Below, one piece after another: positions 7,984 through 16,568 of a DNA stretch of 18,193 bases; within the stretch, counting starts at the first letter, position 1; every line of letters begins with the position of its first letter. Position numbers and translations under genes: made by a program. The stretch is from the NCBI GenBank assembly GCA_945860255.1, contig CAMAQI010000033.1, positions 1 through 18,193 of the forward strand, read 5' to 3'. Under the pieces are notes generated by a model that was not told where the DNA came from, did no database searches, and saw only the letters and a program-made list of their open reading frames with translations. The DNA is from Methylacidiphilum caldifontis (GTDB lineage: Bacteria > Verrucomicrobiota > Verrucomicrobiia > Methylacidiphilales > CAMAQI01).

Positions 7984-9696
7984 TTAAGGAATCTGTTGGG
8001 TGACTTTGTTGTTTTGAACCTTCACGTTCTGATTGTTCTCAAGTGCTATCGCTTCTCCAACAACGGTGGTGGTGATGGTATTGCCTTCGATCGCTCCCTC
8101 TTTTAAGGAGGTCACACGGATCGCCGGGAGTCGTGCCGTTTGGACCGTGTTATTGAGCACCTTAATTCGGTTGTGGGCTCCCGCAGGCGACGTCCCCCCG
8201 CTACCGGCATGCGCAATAATATTGATGGGGGTGTCGCGGCAGTCGCTAATCTTGTTATCGGTGATCATTAAATCATCGCTACTTCCAGCCTCTTGCCACC
8301 ACCATTCTGGTGTGACTAAGAGACCATCGCCCCAGTTCCCACGGCAAGTATTGCCAACAACACTTCCATTCGATCCTTTAATCAGAATTCCACGGGAACG
8401 GTTGGGACCGAAGAGGCTGTCCTTAACGAGAAAACCGCTGCCGATCCGATTTTTTGCGCAAACCACCGATCCGATGGGGAGAGTCACGGGATCGCGCACC
8501 GTGATTTTCCAGACCGCAACCTCGGGATTGGAGAGCTCATTTCGGATGTTTTCGTTCATGCGTTGTTTGCTAAAAAATTCTGCAATCTCGGAGGTGCTTT
8601 TCCCATCCGGTTCCGGTTCTCCAACCAACACCCCATCGGGCAAACGGAGGCCACGATAGGTCATCAATTCCAGTGGATCCTCTTTGCGAAGATTCGGTTT
8701 TTTATTACCAAGGAGGCGAATCGTGTTGCCTTCCCCAGAAACAACCATTGCGTAACGACCACAGATATTCACGCCATCGTCACCCATGTAGGAAGCCTGG
8801 CAGGAGATGATTTGGGGTCCACGCTTGGCATCTTTGCTATGGAAAGCATCGGCATTGCCCGATCGTAGGCGCATCCACTCGCGTTTGATCGGATCGCTCG
8901 CTGGGGATCTTCGGTCATAGCGACAGCGGAGATAGGTGGTTCGGTCGCAGCCATATTCTAAAAAGCCAAAACAATTCGACGCATAGAGCGTTATATCCTC
9001 CAGTACAGTTTCAGTGTTACCAGAGCTAATGATCGCATGACACGAATACCCGCCAGGAACAAAGCCATTATTGGTTACTAAAAAATCTCCTACTTCCTCA
9101 ATGTCGTGGGGATTGAATTTATAACCTTGTGCGCGCCGAACGCGGTATTTGCGCTCGCCAATTTTCTCAAACGGTTGCCAGTCCCAACGAGTGCCGACTT
9201 TTAGCTCGCCCGTTTTGGCATCGAAGATCTCAATTCTAGTTTCGAGGCTGTTCTCTGGATAGCCATCTAGAATTTTAAATTCGAGCCACTCCTTTTCTGG
9301 GCCCATGGCCGTGATTCGACCTTGAGTGAACGGAAGTGGGTCGTAGTCAATCGTAAGTCCCGAGATTTTTAAATGTTTACAATCCGAGATGGTCATAGCG
9401 AGCACGGTCTCTGTGCAGACCATTTCAACCCCTTTCATCGTGATTTCAACATTCTCCAACTTACTGAAACGAAGGTGAATTTTTCCCTGCGGCGCAACTT
9501 TGTAGCGACCGGGTGGAACCACAATATTTTTAGCGCCACGATCAAGATGGGCTTTTATATAGCCTTGTAAATCAACGGTGCCATCGGCACGTGCCTTGAG
9601 CAGGTCATCAAGGTTGATGGACGTATCTTTATTCGGGCTGTCGGCTTGAGCGGTGAAGAGCAGAGCGATGATGAAAAATAGATACAGGAGTTTCAT
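7984..9696 (-). CDS. Secreted GH110-like right-handed beta-helix glycosidase (candidate alpha-galactosidase)
   Basis: This 570-aa protein has a signal peptide (MKLLYLFFIIALLFTAQADS) and repeated N/D-rich beta-helix coils (NVEITMKGVEM, HLKISGLTIDYDP, NRIKVLNNTVQT, GAIEGNTITTT). It most resembles GH110, a family of inverting alpha-1,3-galactosidases acting on non-reducing terminal galactose. The key region is NADAFHSKDAKRG...YMGDDGVNICG. Asp283 and the pair Asp306/Asp307 are 23 and 24 residues apart, which is the spacing I recall for the catalytic Asp321 and Asp344/345 of a characterised GH110. Activity on galactose is inference. A different parallel beta-helix glycosidase or lyase remains possible. 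It is the second gene of an operon with the upstream GH2 gene (26-bp gap), has its own Shine-Dalgarno, and is probably periplasmic or extracellular. Confidence 0.78.
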   Translation of the reverse strand: MKLLYLFFIIALLFTAQADSPNKDTSINLDDLLKARADGTVDLQGYIKAHLDRGAKNIVVPPGRYKVAPQGKIHLRFSKLENVEITMKGVEMVCTETVLAMTISDCKHLKISGLTIDYDPLPFTQGRITAMGPEKEWLEFKILDGYPENSLETRIEIFDAKTGELKVGTRWDWQPFEKIGERKYRVRRAQGYKFNPHDIEEVGDFLVTNNGFVPGGYSCHAIISSGNTETVLEDITLYASNCFGFLEYGCDRTTYLRCRYDRRSPASDPIKREWMRLRSGNADAFHSKDAKRGPQIISCQASYMGDDGVNICGRYAMVVSGEGNTIRLLGNKKPNLRKEDPLELMTYRGLRLPDGVLVGEPEPDGKSTSEIAEFFSKQRMNENIRNELSNPEVAVWKITVRDPVTLPIGSVVCAKNRIGSGFLVKDSLFGPNRSRGILIKGSNGSVVGNTCRGNWGDGLLVTPEWWWQEAGSSDDLMITDNKISDCRDTPINIIAHAGSGGTSPAGAHNRIKVLNNTVQTARLPAIRVTSLKEGAIEGNTITTTVVGEAIALENNQNVKVQNNKVTQQIP

Positions 9697-9703
9697 GGTT
9701 AAA

Positions 9704-9709
9704 TCCTCT
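9704..9709 (-). promoter_or_regulatory. Shine-Dalgarno of the GH110-like gene
   Basis: On the minus strand AGAGGA lies seven bases before the ATG at 9696-9694. It supports that start over later in-frame codons and agrees with the signal peptide beginning there. It is one of the few clear ribosome-binding sites in the window. Confidence 0.6.
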
Positions 9710-9722
9710 GTTTATTTTAGGT

Positions 9723-12578
9723 TTATTTTTTGGGGGTTGATAACTGGAGGACTTTTGTAACGGTTGCCAAATCGACGGCATTGCTTGGCGAAAATTGATT
9801 TGATTCAGCATAGCTGAATAAAGAATTTAAGAGTTGATTTCCCTCCGGTGTCTCTTGCAATCCCTTCAAATCAGCGCCACAGAAAAGCAATTTTCCCTTT
9901 CCAACCTGGGCTTCAAAGATCATGCCCAAACGATGATTGCGATCAAAATTATCGATCACTTGCACAATCGGCTTAAATCCTTTGGGAAAGGAGTCCAAAA
10001 TCACGGAGTAACTCTTCATAACGATATTAAACCATTGATAGTCGGTGTGGATATCGGTCGGGAATCCCTTCAAAGCGAGATGTTTCGGTTGAACCAGCAA
10101 TCCGAGAGTGCCGGGAGCCGGTGTTTTTTTATTGGCGATCGCAACATGTTTAAACATCGGAAAACACCAGAAGTCGGAGGCAAAAAAACCCTCTATTTTT
10201 TGTGTCGGCCGATGCTCTTCGCTCGGAATGTAAAACACTTTTTTGCCGGCCTGCAAACCTTTGAGTGTCTCATCCAGCCGCGTACTCACGACCACATTTG
10301 AGTTCGAGGTAACCATCCGACTCTCTGGAGTAGGGTAAACCCAGAGGGAATATCGATTTTTAAATTCCGTCCCGATGAGTCGAATCTCCAAAGTGACCTT
10401 TTGCGCCTCATTTAAATTTCCGGGAAGAGGAATCGAAATTTTCTCCACCGAGGCAGTGACCTCCCCTTGGTTTACCGAGATCGGTAAATCACCACTCGCC
10501 CAAACCTTCCCTTGGCCCTCTTTCAATTCGTAGGCGATCTTCTGACGAGAAATATTTTCTAAGCCGTAGTTGGCAATTGCCACTTCAGCGTTGAAGGTCT
10601 CTCCCGCCTTCCAGGTATATTTGGAGAACTTCGCAAGCAACACCGTAGGACTGCAGAAAGATTTCCACTCCTCGGGAGTGATCAGTCCTTTTGATTCCAT
10701 GAAGGCATTCAGGATTCCCACTAAAGCCGTTCCCTGACCCGGAAAATCTTGAAGATCAAGAAGTTGAAAACCCCCCATCTTTGGCGTTCTTAAAACCGCT
10801 TCGATCTCCTCACGGTAATTGATCACCGCTAGCGCCCCTGAAGCCTTGAAGAAGTCGTGCGCTTGATCCAGCATTCCGGCTTTCGTTAATCTCTCCCGGA
10901 AGATCTCGAAATTGGTCGCCCTTAAAATGCCTCGATACTGATCGATTTCGCGAAAATCCGGGTACACTTGAAACTGCCCAATTTCATGACTGATCAAAGG
11001 ACAGGTCAGATCTCGAAGTGCTTCCTCGTAATCATGAACGGTATTCGCCGGCCCGGTTTGAATATGTCCTAAGGGAAGATCCGCATGGGAATAAGAGCCC
11101 CGAATATTTCCCTCCGAACCGAGGCGGCTCCGAAAGGTGACCCAAAAATCATCCTCCGGACTCTGAATGCAAGTTGAAAAATCGGGATTGGAGACTTGCG
11201 TGTAAAGTCGCCGGGAGCGATCCATTGTACGAAACTCCCGGAGCATCGCGGCACGAGTTTCGCGGCTCTTAAAGTTTTCATTTCCAAGAGCAAACAAAGC
11301 GAATGAGGGGGAATTTCCGAAATCATTCAACATCCGTTGTGCCTCCGCCATGGAATAGCGACGTCTCTCGTAGTCCATTCCAAAATCACCGCCAAAGTTG
11401 CAAAGCTCCGGCTGTAAAAGAATCCCCATTTCGTCAGCAGCCTCAAAAGCGGCACGAGGTGGGCACCAAGTATGAAAACGAACATGATTCAATCCGTAAT
11501 CACGACAAGTTTTAAAATAGACCAACCATCCCTGCTTTTTCATCGGCGGATAACCGGTCAGCGGAAAGACACAGGAATCATGTCGTCCACGAAGCAATAC
11601 CGGTTTTTCATTTAAGATGAATTGTGCTCCTCGCGTGGAGAAATCCCGTAACCCAAAGCGGGTTTGATACTCATCTTTTTCCCCTTTCTCGCTTACGAGT
11701 TCGACCTTCAATTCGTGAAGCGCGGGATTAAATTCATTCCACAAAGGGGCTTTACTTCCCAATTCAATCGTCGTTTCGACCGATTCTCCATCGCGCAATT
11801 GATTAAAGGATTCGGTCGCCGTAACCTGCTTCGCTGAGGAGGTAGAGGTCAAAACTAACTTTCCTTTTGCAGGGACTCCGCTTTGGTTCCCCAGAGTGAC
11901 TCGGATATGAACCAGTCGCTTTTTCGCATTCGGAAAAGTCGCAACCCGTTCGATCCAGATCAGACTCTTCGCTTGGAGTTCGATCTTTCCGATAATCCCG
12001 TTCCAATTGGTTTGTGTATCCTCGGATACTTGATGTCCACGGGCCGGAAGCTTTTCGATTCGGTTATCGACTCGGATTGTCAAACGATGCTTTCCCCCTG
12101 AAAACTTCGAAGGAATTTCATAACAATGATTGGATAGCAGGGAATCTTGCTGTCCCAAAGGGTAATCGTCGATCCATACTGTGGAGAGCTTGGTTCGCTC
12201 CAATTGTAACGTGACCCTTTTGTTTTTCCAGTCGTTCGGAATCTCAACGTCACGTTGATACCATGCCACTCCGACATAGGGGAAGCGACGTGACAAATGA
12301 TTGGTCGGCGCTTTGGAGGGATCGGCATCTAAAAGTTGAGGATGAATACTTTGTTCATTTACCTTGGTTTTTCCGGCAACACTTTTTCCCGCCTCATCCG
12401 TCGTCCCCGGCAGAGGGATTTGATCGCTGAGAGAACGCAGGAACCAATTCTCCTTTTCTCCCTGATCCTGAGGATCAAACGCAAACCCCCAATTGCCCTC
12501 TAAAGAGAGTGCCTCCGCGCAAAGGAGGGAAAGAGCGAGAAATGCGTAGGTAGAGAAAGAATAAAGGTATTTTTTCAT
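9723..12578 (-). CDS. Secreted glycoside hydrolase family 2 enzyme (beta-galactosidase/beta-glucuronidase-like)
   Basis: This 951-aa exo-glycosidase has a signal peptide (MKKYLYSFSTYAFLALSLLCAEA). The GH2 sugar-binding domain is at ~25-205 (LEGNWGFAFDP, YVGVAWYQRDVEIP, LDERTK-like strand then VWIDDYPLG, DNRIEKLP). An Ig-like domain follows at ~206-315. The TIM barrel begins at ~318 with ILNEKPVLLRGRHDS and contains YGLNHVRFHTWCPP. The acid/base is Glu434 in ALGNENF and the likely nucleophile is Glu532 in ISHEIGQF, both as expected for retaining GH2 enzymes. The C-terminal third (~640-951) holds beta-sandwich domains. It is the first gene of the minus-strand operon with the GH110-like enzyme. 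Exact sugar (galactose, glucuronate, mannose) cannot be read from sequence alone. The ATG follows a C-run (ACCCCCCCAATCTT) with no Shine-Dalgarno. Confidence 0.9.
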   Translation of the reverse strand: MKKYLYSFSTYAFLALSLLCAEALSLEGNWGFAFDPQDQGEKENWFLRSLSDQIPLPGTTDEAGKSVAGKTKVNEQSIHPQLLDADPSKAPTNHLSRRFPYVGVAWYQRDVEIPNDWKNKRVTLQLERTKLSTVWIDDYPLGQQDSLLSNHCYEIPSKFSGGKHRLTIRVDNRIEKLPARGHQVSEDTQTNWNGIIGKIELQAKSLIWIERVATFPNAKKRLVHIRVTLGNQSGVPAKGKLVLTSTSSAKQVTATESFNQLRDGESVETTIELGSKAPLWNEFNPALHELKVELVSEKGEKDEYQTRFGLRDFSTRGAQFILNEKPVLLRGRHDSCVFPLTGYPPMKKQGWLVYFKTCRDYGLNHVRFHTWCPPRAAFEAADEMGILLQPELCNFGGDFGMDYERRRYSMAEAQRMLNDFGNSPSFALFALGNENFKSRETRAAMLREFRTMDRSRRLYTQVSNPDFSTCIQSPEDDFWVTFRSRLGSEGNIRGSYSHADLPLGHIQTGPANTVHDYEEALRDLTCPLISHEIGQFQVYPDFREIDQYRGILRATNFEIFRERLTKAGMLDQAHDFFKASGALAVINYREEIEAVLRTPKMGGFQLLDLQDFPGQGTALVGILNAFMESKGLITPEEWKSFCSPTVLLAKFSKYTWKAGETFNAEVAIANYGLENISRQKIAYELKEGQGKVWASGDLPISVNQGEVTASVEKISIPLPGNLNEAQKVTLEIRLIGTEFKNRYSLWVYPTPESRMVTSNSNVVVSTRLDETLKGLQAGKKVFYIPSEEHRPTQKIEGFFASDFWCFPMFKHVAIANKKTPAPGTLGLLVQPKHLALKGFPTDIHTDYQWFNIVMKSYSVILDSFPKGFKPIVQVIDNFDRNHRLGMIFEAQVGKGKLLFCGADLKGLQETPEGNQLLNSLFSYAESNQFSPSNAVDLATVTKVLQLSTPKK

Positions 12579-12675
12579 AAGATTGGGGGGGTTCGGGAGC
12601 TTCGGATTTTTAAATAGAATCTTTGGTTTGAGTCTTAAACTGATTAATTCAAATATGTCGTTGTACTTAATTCAG

Positions 12676-13321
12676 GCAACTTGTTTTTTATTAAACGTAC
12701 GATTTGCGAAGGGAGTGGGAATTTTGCATAGTGCCGAGTTCTTTGGGAAAGAACGAGACGATCGAGTGAAAGCGAGAGGCGGCAGGAAGCAGCCAGAGTG
12801 AGTCGGGAACACAAATTGCGAAGCAATAAAATAGACAAACAGAGTCCAGACGTATGGCGCAGGGGAATGGGGGCGCAAAGGAACGAATCATCATGGAGTT
12901 GGAGAATCTCCCATGACCATTGCGTGATTGTTAGGTTTCGCAAAGGCGGAGAATGACAATGATATTCAGGATTTTCAGGATAAAGGCAGATGAATACGAG
13001 CTTGATAGCCGAATAGCTTGATAGCTTAAATCCAAATTTTGAATTAGGAATTAACAAACCGGCTTTATCCTCCTCATCCTGTTAATCGATGCGAAATTTT
13101 TCGGCCATAAAAACTCATCCATGATGCGGGAATTAAATGGCGACTCTCCAACTCCATGATGACTCCGCCGAGTCCCCTCGGCTGCGGGTTGCATCATGCA
13201 ACCTCTTTCCGGCCGCGGCCGGATCGCTCGTCTCATCCGTTCCCAACGAATTCGGCACGATGCAAAAAATGTTTTTTCCTTAGGTTGATGCCAATCGTAC
13301 GTTTAATAAAAAACAAGTTGC
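12676..13321. repeat. Composite large inverted repeat (MITE-like) in the divergent spacer
   Basis: The outer ends 12676-12704 and 13293-13321 are a perfect 29-bp inverted repeat (containing TTAAACGTACGATT). Further in, GCATAGTGCCGAGTTCTTTG (12727-12746) corresponds to the reverse complement of the diverged stretch around 13243-13265. An 18-bp perfect inverted repeat (TCATCATGGAGTTGGAGA) pairs 12888-12905 with 13145-13162. The two arms are therefore diverged inverted copies of a ~180-230-bp unit, with dispersed repeat copy B in the centre. The arms contain small hairpins, e.g. GTTCTTT/AAAGAAC at 12738-12754, GTTGCAT/ATGCAAC at 13188-13202 and CCGGCCGCGGCCGG at 13209-13222. No credible gene lies in 12579-13464. 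Confidence 0.85.
12965..13091. repeat. Dispersed palindromic repeat, copy B
   Basis: This shares the core of copy A. The left end reads CAGGATTTTCAGGATAAAG, then GATGAATACGAGCTTGATAG, then ATCCAAATTTTGAATTAGGA, and the right end reads TTTATCCTCCTCATCCTG...AATCGATG. The outermost CATCGAT of the left arm is degenerate here. It sits at the centre of the larger inverted repeat 12676-13321, as if one element had inserted into another. Confidence 0.8.
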
Positions 13322-13350
13322 TTGGACTAAACACAACTCTATTTTAAAGC

Positions 13351-13439
13351 AAATCGGTTAAAGACCGAAACTAATGATATCTCATGATAAGAAACACGAT
13401 ACTCACAATTGAATTGAATAAGATGGAGTCAACCGATTT
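13351..13439. promoter_or_regulatory. Inverted repeats upstream of the isomerase-symporter genes, possible operators
   Basis: TCGGTTAAAGACCGA (13354-13368) is a 5-bp inverted repeat with a five-base spacer. AAATCGGTT (13351-13359) recurs inverted as AACCGATTT (13431-13439), just before the isomerase start at 13465. Such paired half-sites fit a repressor or activator of the downstream genes. The match could also be chance in AT-rich DNA, and no regulator gene is adjacent. No clear -35/-10 pair was identified. Confidence 0.3.
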
Positions 13440-13464
13440 CATCTGATGAAGGTATTCTAAAAAC

Positions 13465-14070
13465 ATGAAACGATCCGAAATCAATAGAACATATCAAGAT
13501 GCTCTTCGTTGTTTCCTATCACACCGATGGGCCATTCCCCCGAGTCCTAAATGGGACATTACGGATTACGGACTCGGTTTTGATTCCTTTGTCATTGCCA
13601 TGATCAATCTTACTGAAGAACCGGAGTATTCTGAGAAGTTAATTTATTGCGTTGCAAATAAGCCGGTTCCGATGCATTGCCATCATCTCAAGAAAGAGGA
13701 TCTCATCTGCCGATGGGGGATTCTCGAGGTCGAGCTCTGGGCGGGTGATCCGCAAACGACTCCCTTGGGAGCTTTGTTTAAAACAAAAAAAACTGGAAAG
13801 GAAATTTCGGTTTCATCCGGTCAAACGATAAGGATTTGTGCCGGGGAGCGAATTACCATTAATCCCCATATTTATCATTCTTTTCGATCGCTTACCAGTG
13901 ATGTCATCGTCGGTCAGGTTTCGACTGCCAGCAACGATTTAAATGACATTTTTTTTGTCGATGAAAGAATTGATCGGTTTCCTGAAATTATTGAAGATGA
14001 ACCTAAGCAAATTGAGCTTGCCTATGAATTCAACAATAAGAACGACATTCCCACGATGGAATATGCGTAA
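13465..14070 (+). CDS. D-lyxose isomerase-family cupin sugar isomerase
   Basis: This 201-aa cytoplasmic enzyme of the D-lyxose ketol-isomerase family is expected to interconvert D-lyxose/D-xylulose and often D-mannose/D-fructose using a divalent metal. The N-terminus MKRSEINRTYQDALRCF and the IPPSPKWDITDYGLG segment are characteristic. The cupin metal site is visible as MHCHHLKKEDL (His71, His73 or His74, Glu78) plus the later INPHIYHSF (probably His138). It is somewhat shorter than the ~225-230 residues usual for the family, mostly at the C-terminus, but all expected metal ligands are present. A weak AAGG lies 15 bases before the ATG. The symporter gene follows after 124 bp on the same strand, suggesting joint use of one sugar. 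The in vivo substrate is unknown. Confidence 0.85.
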   Translation: MKRSEINRTYQDALRCFLSHRWAIPPSPKWDITDYGLGFDSFVIAMINLTEEPEYSEKLIYCVANKPVPMHCHHLKKEDLICRWGILEVELWAGDPQTTPLGALFKTKKTGKEISVSSGQTIRICAGERITINPHIYHSFRSLTSDVIVGQVSTASNDLNDIFFVDERIDRFPEIIEDEPKQIELAYEFNNKNDIPTMEYA

Positions 14071-14194
14071 GGGCTCTCGGCCTCTCCATTTTTGCAAATT
14101 TTCGGAGCAAAATCTGGGTTGATAAATGAAACTATCTTAAAAGAAAATTCTTTATATCCAATACTAAAACCTATTAGACCTAAAACTACAACTT

Positions 14195-15868
14195 ATGCAA
14201 ACTCTCAGCCATCTGGATTACATCGTTTTCTTTGTTTATTTCGCCATTGTGGCGAGTTACGGAATCTGGGTTTACAAGCGGAAATCAAAAATTGCAGCCT
14301 CCGCCTCTCATGAATACTTTCTCGCTGAAGGGTCTCTCACCTGGTGGGCGATCGGAGCCTCGTTAATCGCCTCGAACATTTCCGCTGAGCAGTTCATCGG
14401 GATGAGTGGTTCTGGATTTTCCATGGGGCTGGCCATTGCGACTTACGAGTGGATGGCAGCAGCGACGCTGATCATCGTTGCGGTGTTTTTTATTCCCGTC
14501 TACTTAAAAAACAAGATCTACACGATGCCGCAATTTTTGCATCAGCGGTATAATAGCAAGGTCGCAATGATCATGGCGGTCTTTTGGTTACTGCTCTATG
14601 TCGGAGTGAATTTGACTTCCATTTTGTATCTCGGAGCCTTGGCGATCAATAGCATCTCGGGCATCAACCTCACTTTTTGTATGGTAATGCTCGCGATCTT
14701 CGCCATTTTCATCACCCTTGGCGGGATGAAAGTGATCGGTTACACCGATGTAATTCAAGTCTTTTTTCTCGTTTTAGGCGGACTGATTACGACTTATCTT
14801 GCGCTTGATCTGGTTGCCGAGAAATTCGGCGGTAATGGGATGATTCAGGGTTTTGGATTCGTCAAAGAAAAGGCTCAGGACCATTTCCACATGATCCTGC
14901 ACCAGGACAATAAACACTACATGGATTTGCCGGGGCTGACCGTGCTGCTTGGCGGGATGTGGATTGTTAATTTGAACTATTGGGGTTGCAATCAATACAT
15001 CACTCAAAGAGCTCTCGGAGCTGACCTGCAAACCGCCCGTTCTGGCCTCTTGTTTGCGGCATTCATCAAGCTCTTGATGCCGGTCATTGTGGTTTTGCCG
15101 GGGATTGCAGCGTATGTGCTTTATCAGGAAGGAAACTTTCAGACAGAGATGCTTCAAAACGGAGAGATCAATCCAGATCGTGCCTATCCGGTGTTGCTCA
15201 ATTTATTGCCGTCCGGTTTAAAGGGCGTGGCATTTGCTGCGTTAACGGCGGCGGTGGTGGCCTCCTTGGCCGGTAAAGCCAATAGTATCGCCACCATTTT
15301 CACGTTGGATATATATCTGAAGAAGATCAACCCGCTGGCAGACGAGAAGAAAATGGTATGGATCGGTCGTTTTTCGGTGGTTGTTGCCATGCTCATGGCG
15401 GTGATTATTGCTCCTTTGTTAGGGATCGATAAAAAGGGGGGATTTCAATACATCCAAGAGTATACTGGTTTTATTTCTCCTGGTGTGTTTGCGATGTTTA
15501 TTCTGGGATTCTTTTGGAAGAATACGACATCGAGCGCCGCACTGTTTGCCATCATCGGTGGCTTTTTTATGTCGATTATCTTCAAGTTCCTGCCGGGCTT
15601 GGTCGATCTTTCATTCCTCGTACCCTACGGATTTGCTAAAGCCAATGCTACCGGAGTTTGTGAAATCCCCTTTCTCGATCGAATGGGTTTTGTGTTCCTC
15701 TTATCCGTGATTGGGATGATCATGATCAGCAAATACGAAGTGAGCCGAGGAGTGAAAACCAACGGATTAGAAATTGATCGCTCGATGTTCAAAGTGAGCA
15801 ATGGCTTTGCGGTAGGGACTCTGATGATTCTTGGAGTGCTTGCAGCGCTTTATACGATCTTCTGGTAA
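14195..15868 (+). CDS. Sodium/solute symporter (SSS family), vSGLT-like sodium/sugar transporter
   Basis: This 557-aa inner-membrane protein with about 14 hydrophobic helices couples sodium entry to uptake of a monosaccharide. It closely follows the Vibrio sodium/galactose symporter vSGLT (543 aa). WAIGASLIASNISAEQFIGM (50-70) contains Gln66, matching the sugar-site Gln69. ATYEWMAAA holds Glu85 (vSGLT Glu88). NLNYWGCNQYITQR holds Asn259 and Tyr262 (Asn260, Tyr263). FIKLLMPVIVVLPGIAAYVL holds Lys292 (Lys294). FQYIQEYTG holds Gln421 (Gln428). The retained sugar-site residues favour a hexose such as galactose or glucose; the equivalences are from memory of vSGLT. It lies downstream of the isomerase gene and opposite the GH2/GH110-like operon, fitting import of released sugar. 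The 14071-14194 gap shows no clear promoter, hairpin or Shine-Dalgarno. Confidence 0.92.
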   Translation: MQTLSHLDYIVFFVYFAIVASYGIWVYKRKSKIAASASHEYFLAEGSLTWWAIGASLIASNISAEQFIGMSGSGFSMGLAIATYEWMAAATLIIVAVFFIPVYLKNKIYTMPQFLHQRYNSKVAMIMAVFWLLLYVGVNLTSILYLGALAINSISGINLTFCMVMLAIFAIFITLGGMKVIGYTDVIQVFFLVLGGLITTYLALDLVAEKFGGNGMIQGFGFVKEKAQDHFHMILHQDNKHYMDLPGLTVLLGGMWIVNLNYWGCNQYITQRALGADLQTARSGLLFAAFIKLLMPVIVVLPGIAAYVLYQEGNFQTEMLQNGEINPDRAYPVLLNLLPSGLKGVAFAALTAAVVASLAGKANSIATIFTLDIYLKKINPLADEKKMVWIGRFSVVVAMLMAVIIAPLLGIDKKGGFQYIQEYTGFISPGVFAMFILGFFWKNTTSSAALFAIIGGFFMSIIFKFLPGLVDLSFLVPYGFAKANATGVCEIPFLDRMGFVFLLSVIGMIMISKYEVSRGVKTNGLEIDRSMFKVSNGFAVGTLMILGVLAALYTIFW

Positions 15869-15950
15869 AAAATCCTTGGAAGAAAATACACGGATCTCTC
15901 TAAGGAATTCTGGAAAGCAGAAAAAAGACAAAGGAGTACGAGCCGAATAG

Positions 15951-16100
15951 CCTTTAGCAAATAGCTAACAGCCACCCGCTATGAAAAAGAGAATTTTGCA
16001 TCGATAAGGAGGATTTTCAGGATAAAGACCAAAGAAATTTTTTTTAAATTTATCCTCCCCATCCTGCCTATCGATGCAAAAAAACTGCCTTTGAATTCAC
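15951..16100. repeat. Dispersed palindromic repeat, copy C
   Basis: This lies just downstream of the symporter. The core 15999-16076 has ends CATCGATAAGGAGGATTTTC and ...TTTATCCTCCCCATCCTG...TATCGATG, with a short ~24-base centre. The left flank AGCAAATAGCTAACAGCCAC and right flank AAAAACTGCCTTTGAATT match those of copy A, but the long centre of A/B is missing. The stretch 15869-15950 holds only related GAGCCGAATAGC sequence. In 16101-16208 I see no gene. Confidence 0.85.
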
Positions 16101-16208
16101 ATCTCAATCCCCCATTGCGCTGTCGCATGAGTTGACACGCATGCCATAGGTATCAGGGCAGGCAGACGGATAGGTGAGCTAGGTCGGTAAGGACAATCCT
16201 TCCGTTGT

Positions 16209-16568
16209 TTACAGCAGAGACCAATCCATGTCCCTGTTCGCGTAAGGGGAATTTACGCTGTGCAAAAAGTAATGTCCGATTTGATGAGCACAGAAAAAGT
16301 TCGACCTTAAAATTCCTGAACCCCATATAACTCGGATTTCAAAATCCCGGGGTCCATGCACGCTCAATGATCCATCTTTTTTAATGATGGAAGAGTCTAA
16401 TCCAAATCGAACATTGCCTCCGATTTGGAGGGATAAAAATGGGTGCCGCCCATCGGCGAAATCAAAATGTTCCAAACCACATTCGCTGCATCAATTATAT
16501 TGTTCTACATTCCAACCACTATTTAACCAACGACTTACAACTGGAACATTCTCTTCTTCAATCAATCC
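16209..16568 (-). pseudogene. Unidentified decayed coding remnant
   Basis: The minus strand reads protein-like across 16568-16209. First comes GLIEEENVPVVSRWLNSGWN, then VEQYN, an in-frame TGA at 16493-16491, and then CSECGLEHFDFADGRHPFLS, LQIGGNVRFGLDSSIIKKDG and so on to a TAA at 16209. A second frame becomes plausible near 16300 (GFRNFKVELFLC, then LREQGHGLVSAVNNGRIVL), suggesting a frameshift. The pair of cysteines in CSEC might be half of a zinc ribbon. I do not recognise the family. Alternatives are chance open frames; evidence is only sequence character. Confidence 0.3.

Noticed and set aside
8033..8868. A 208-codon plus-strand frame and its overlapping neighbour opposite the GH110-like gene.
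   Set aside because: They are fully antisense to a well-supported glycosidase, and the translations have no recognisable motifs.
12644..13057. Several 60-137-codon minus-strand frames upstream of the GH2 gene.
   Set aside because: They lie wholly in the inverted-repeat element, overlap one another in different frames and have no protein character.
13248..13261. GAATTCGGCACGA resembles the linker used in cDNA libraries, hinting at vector contamination.
   Set aside because: The stretch has a diverged inverted partner around 12727-12746 (TGCATAGTGCCGAGTTCTTT), so it belongs to the native repeat.
15868..15920. Possible terminator after the symporter (ATCCTT...AAGGAATT).
   Set aside because: The stem is short and bulged with a long loop and has no T-run; too weak to call.
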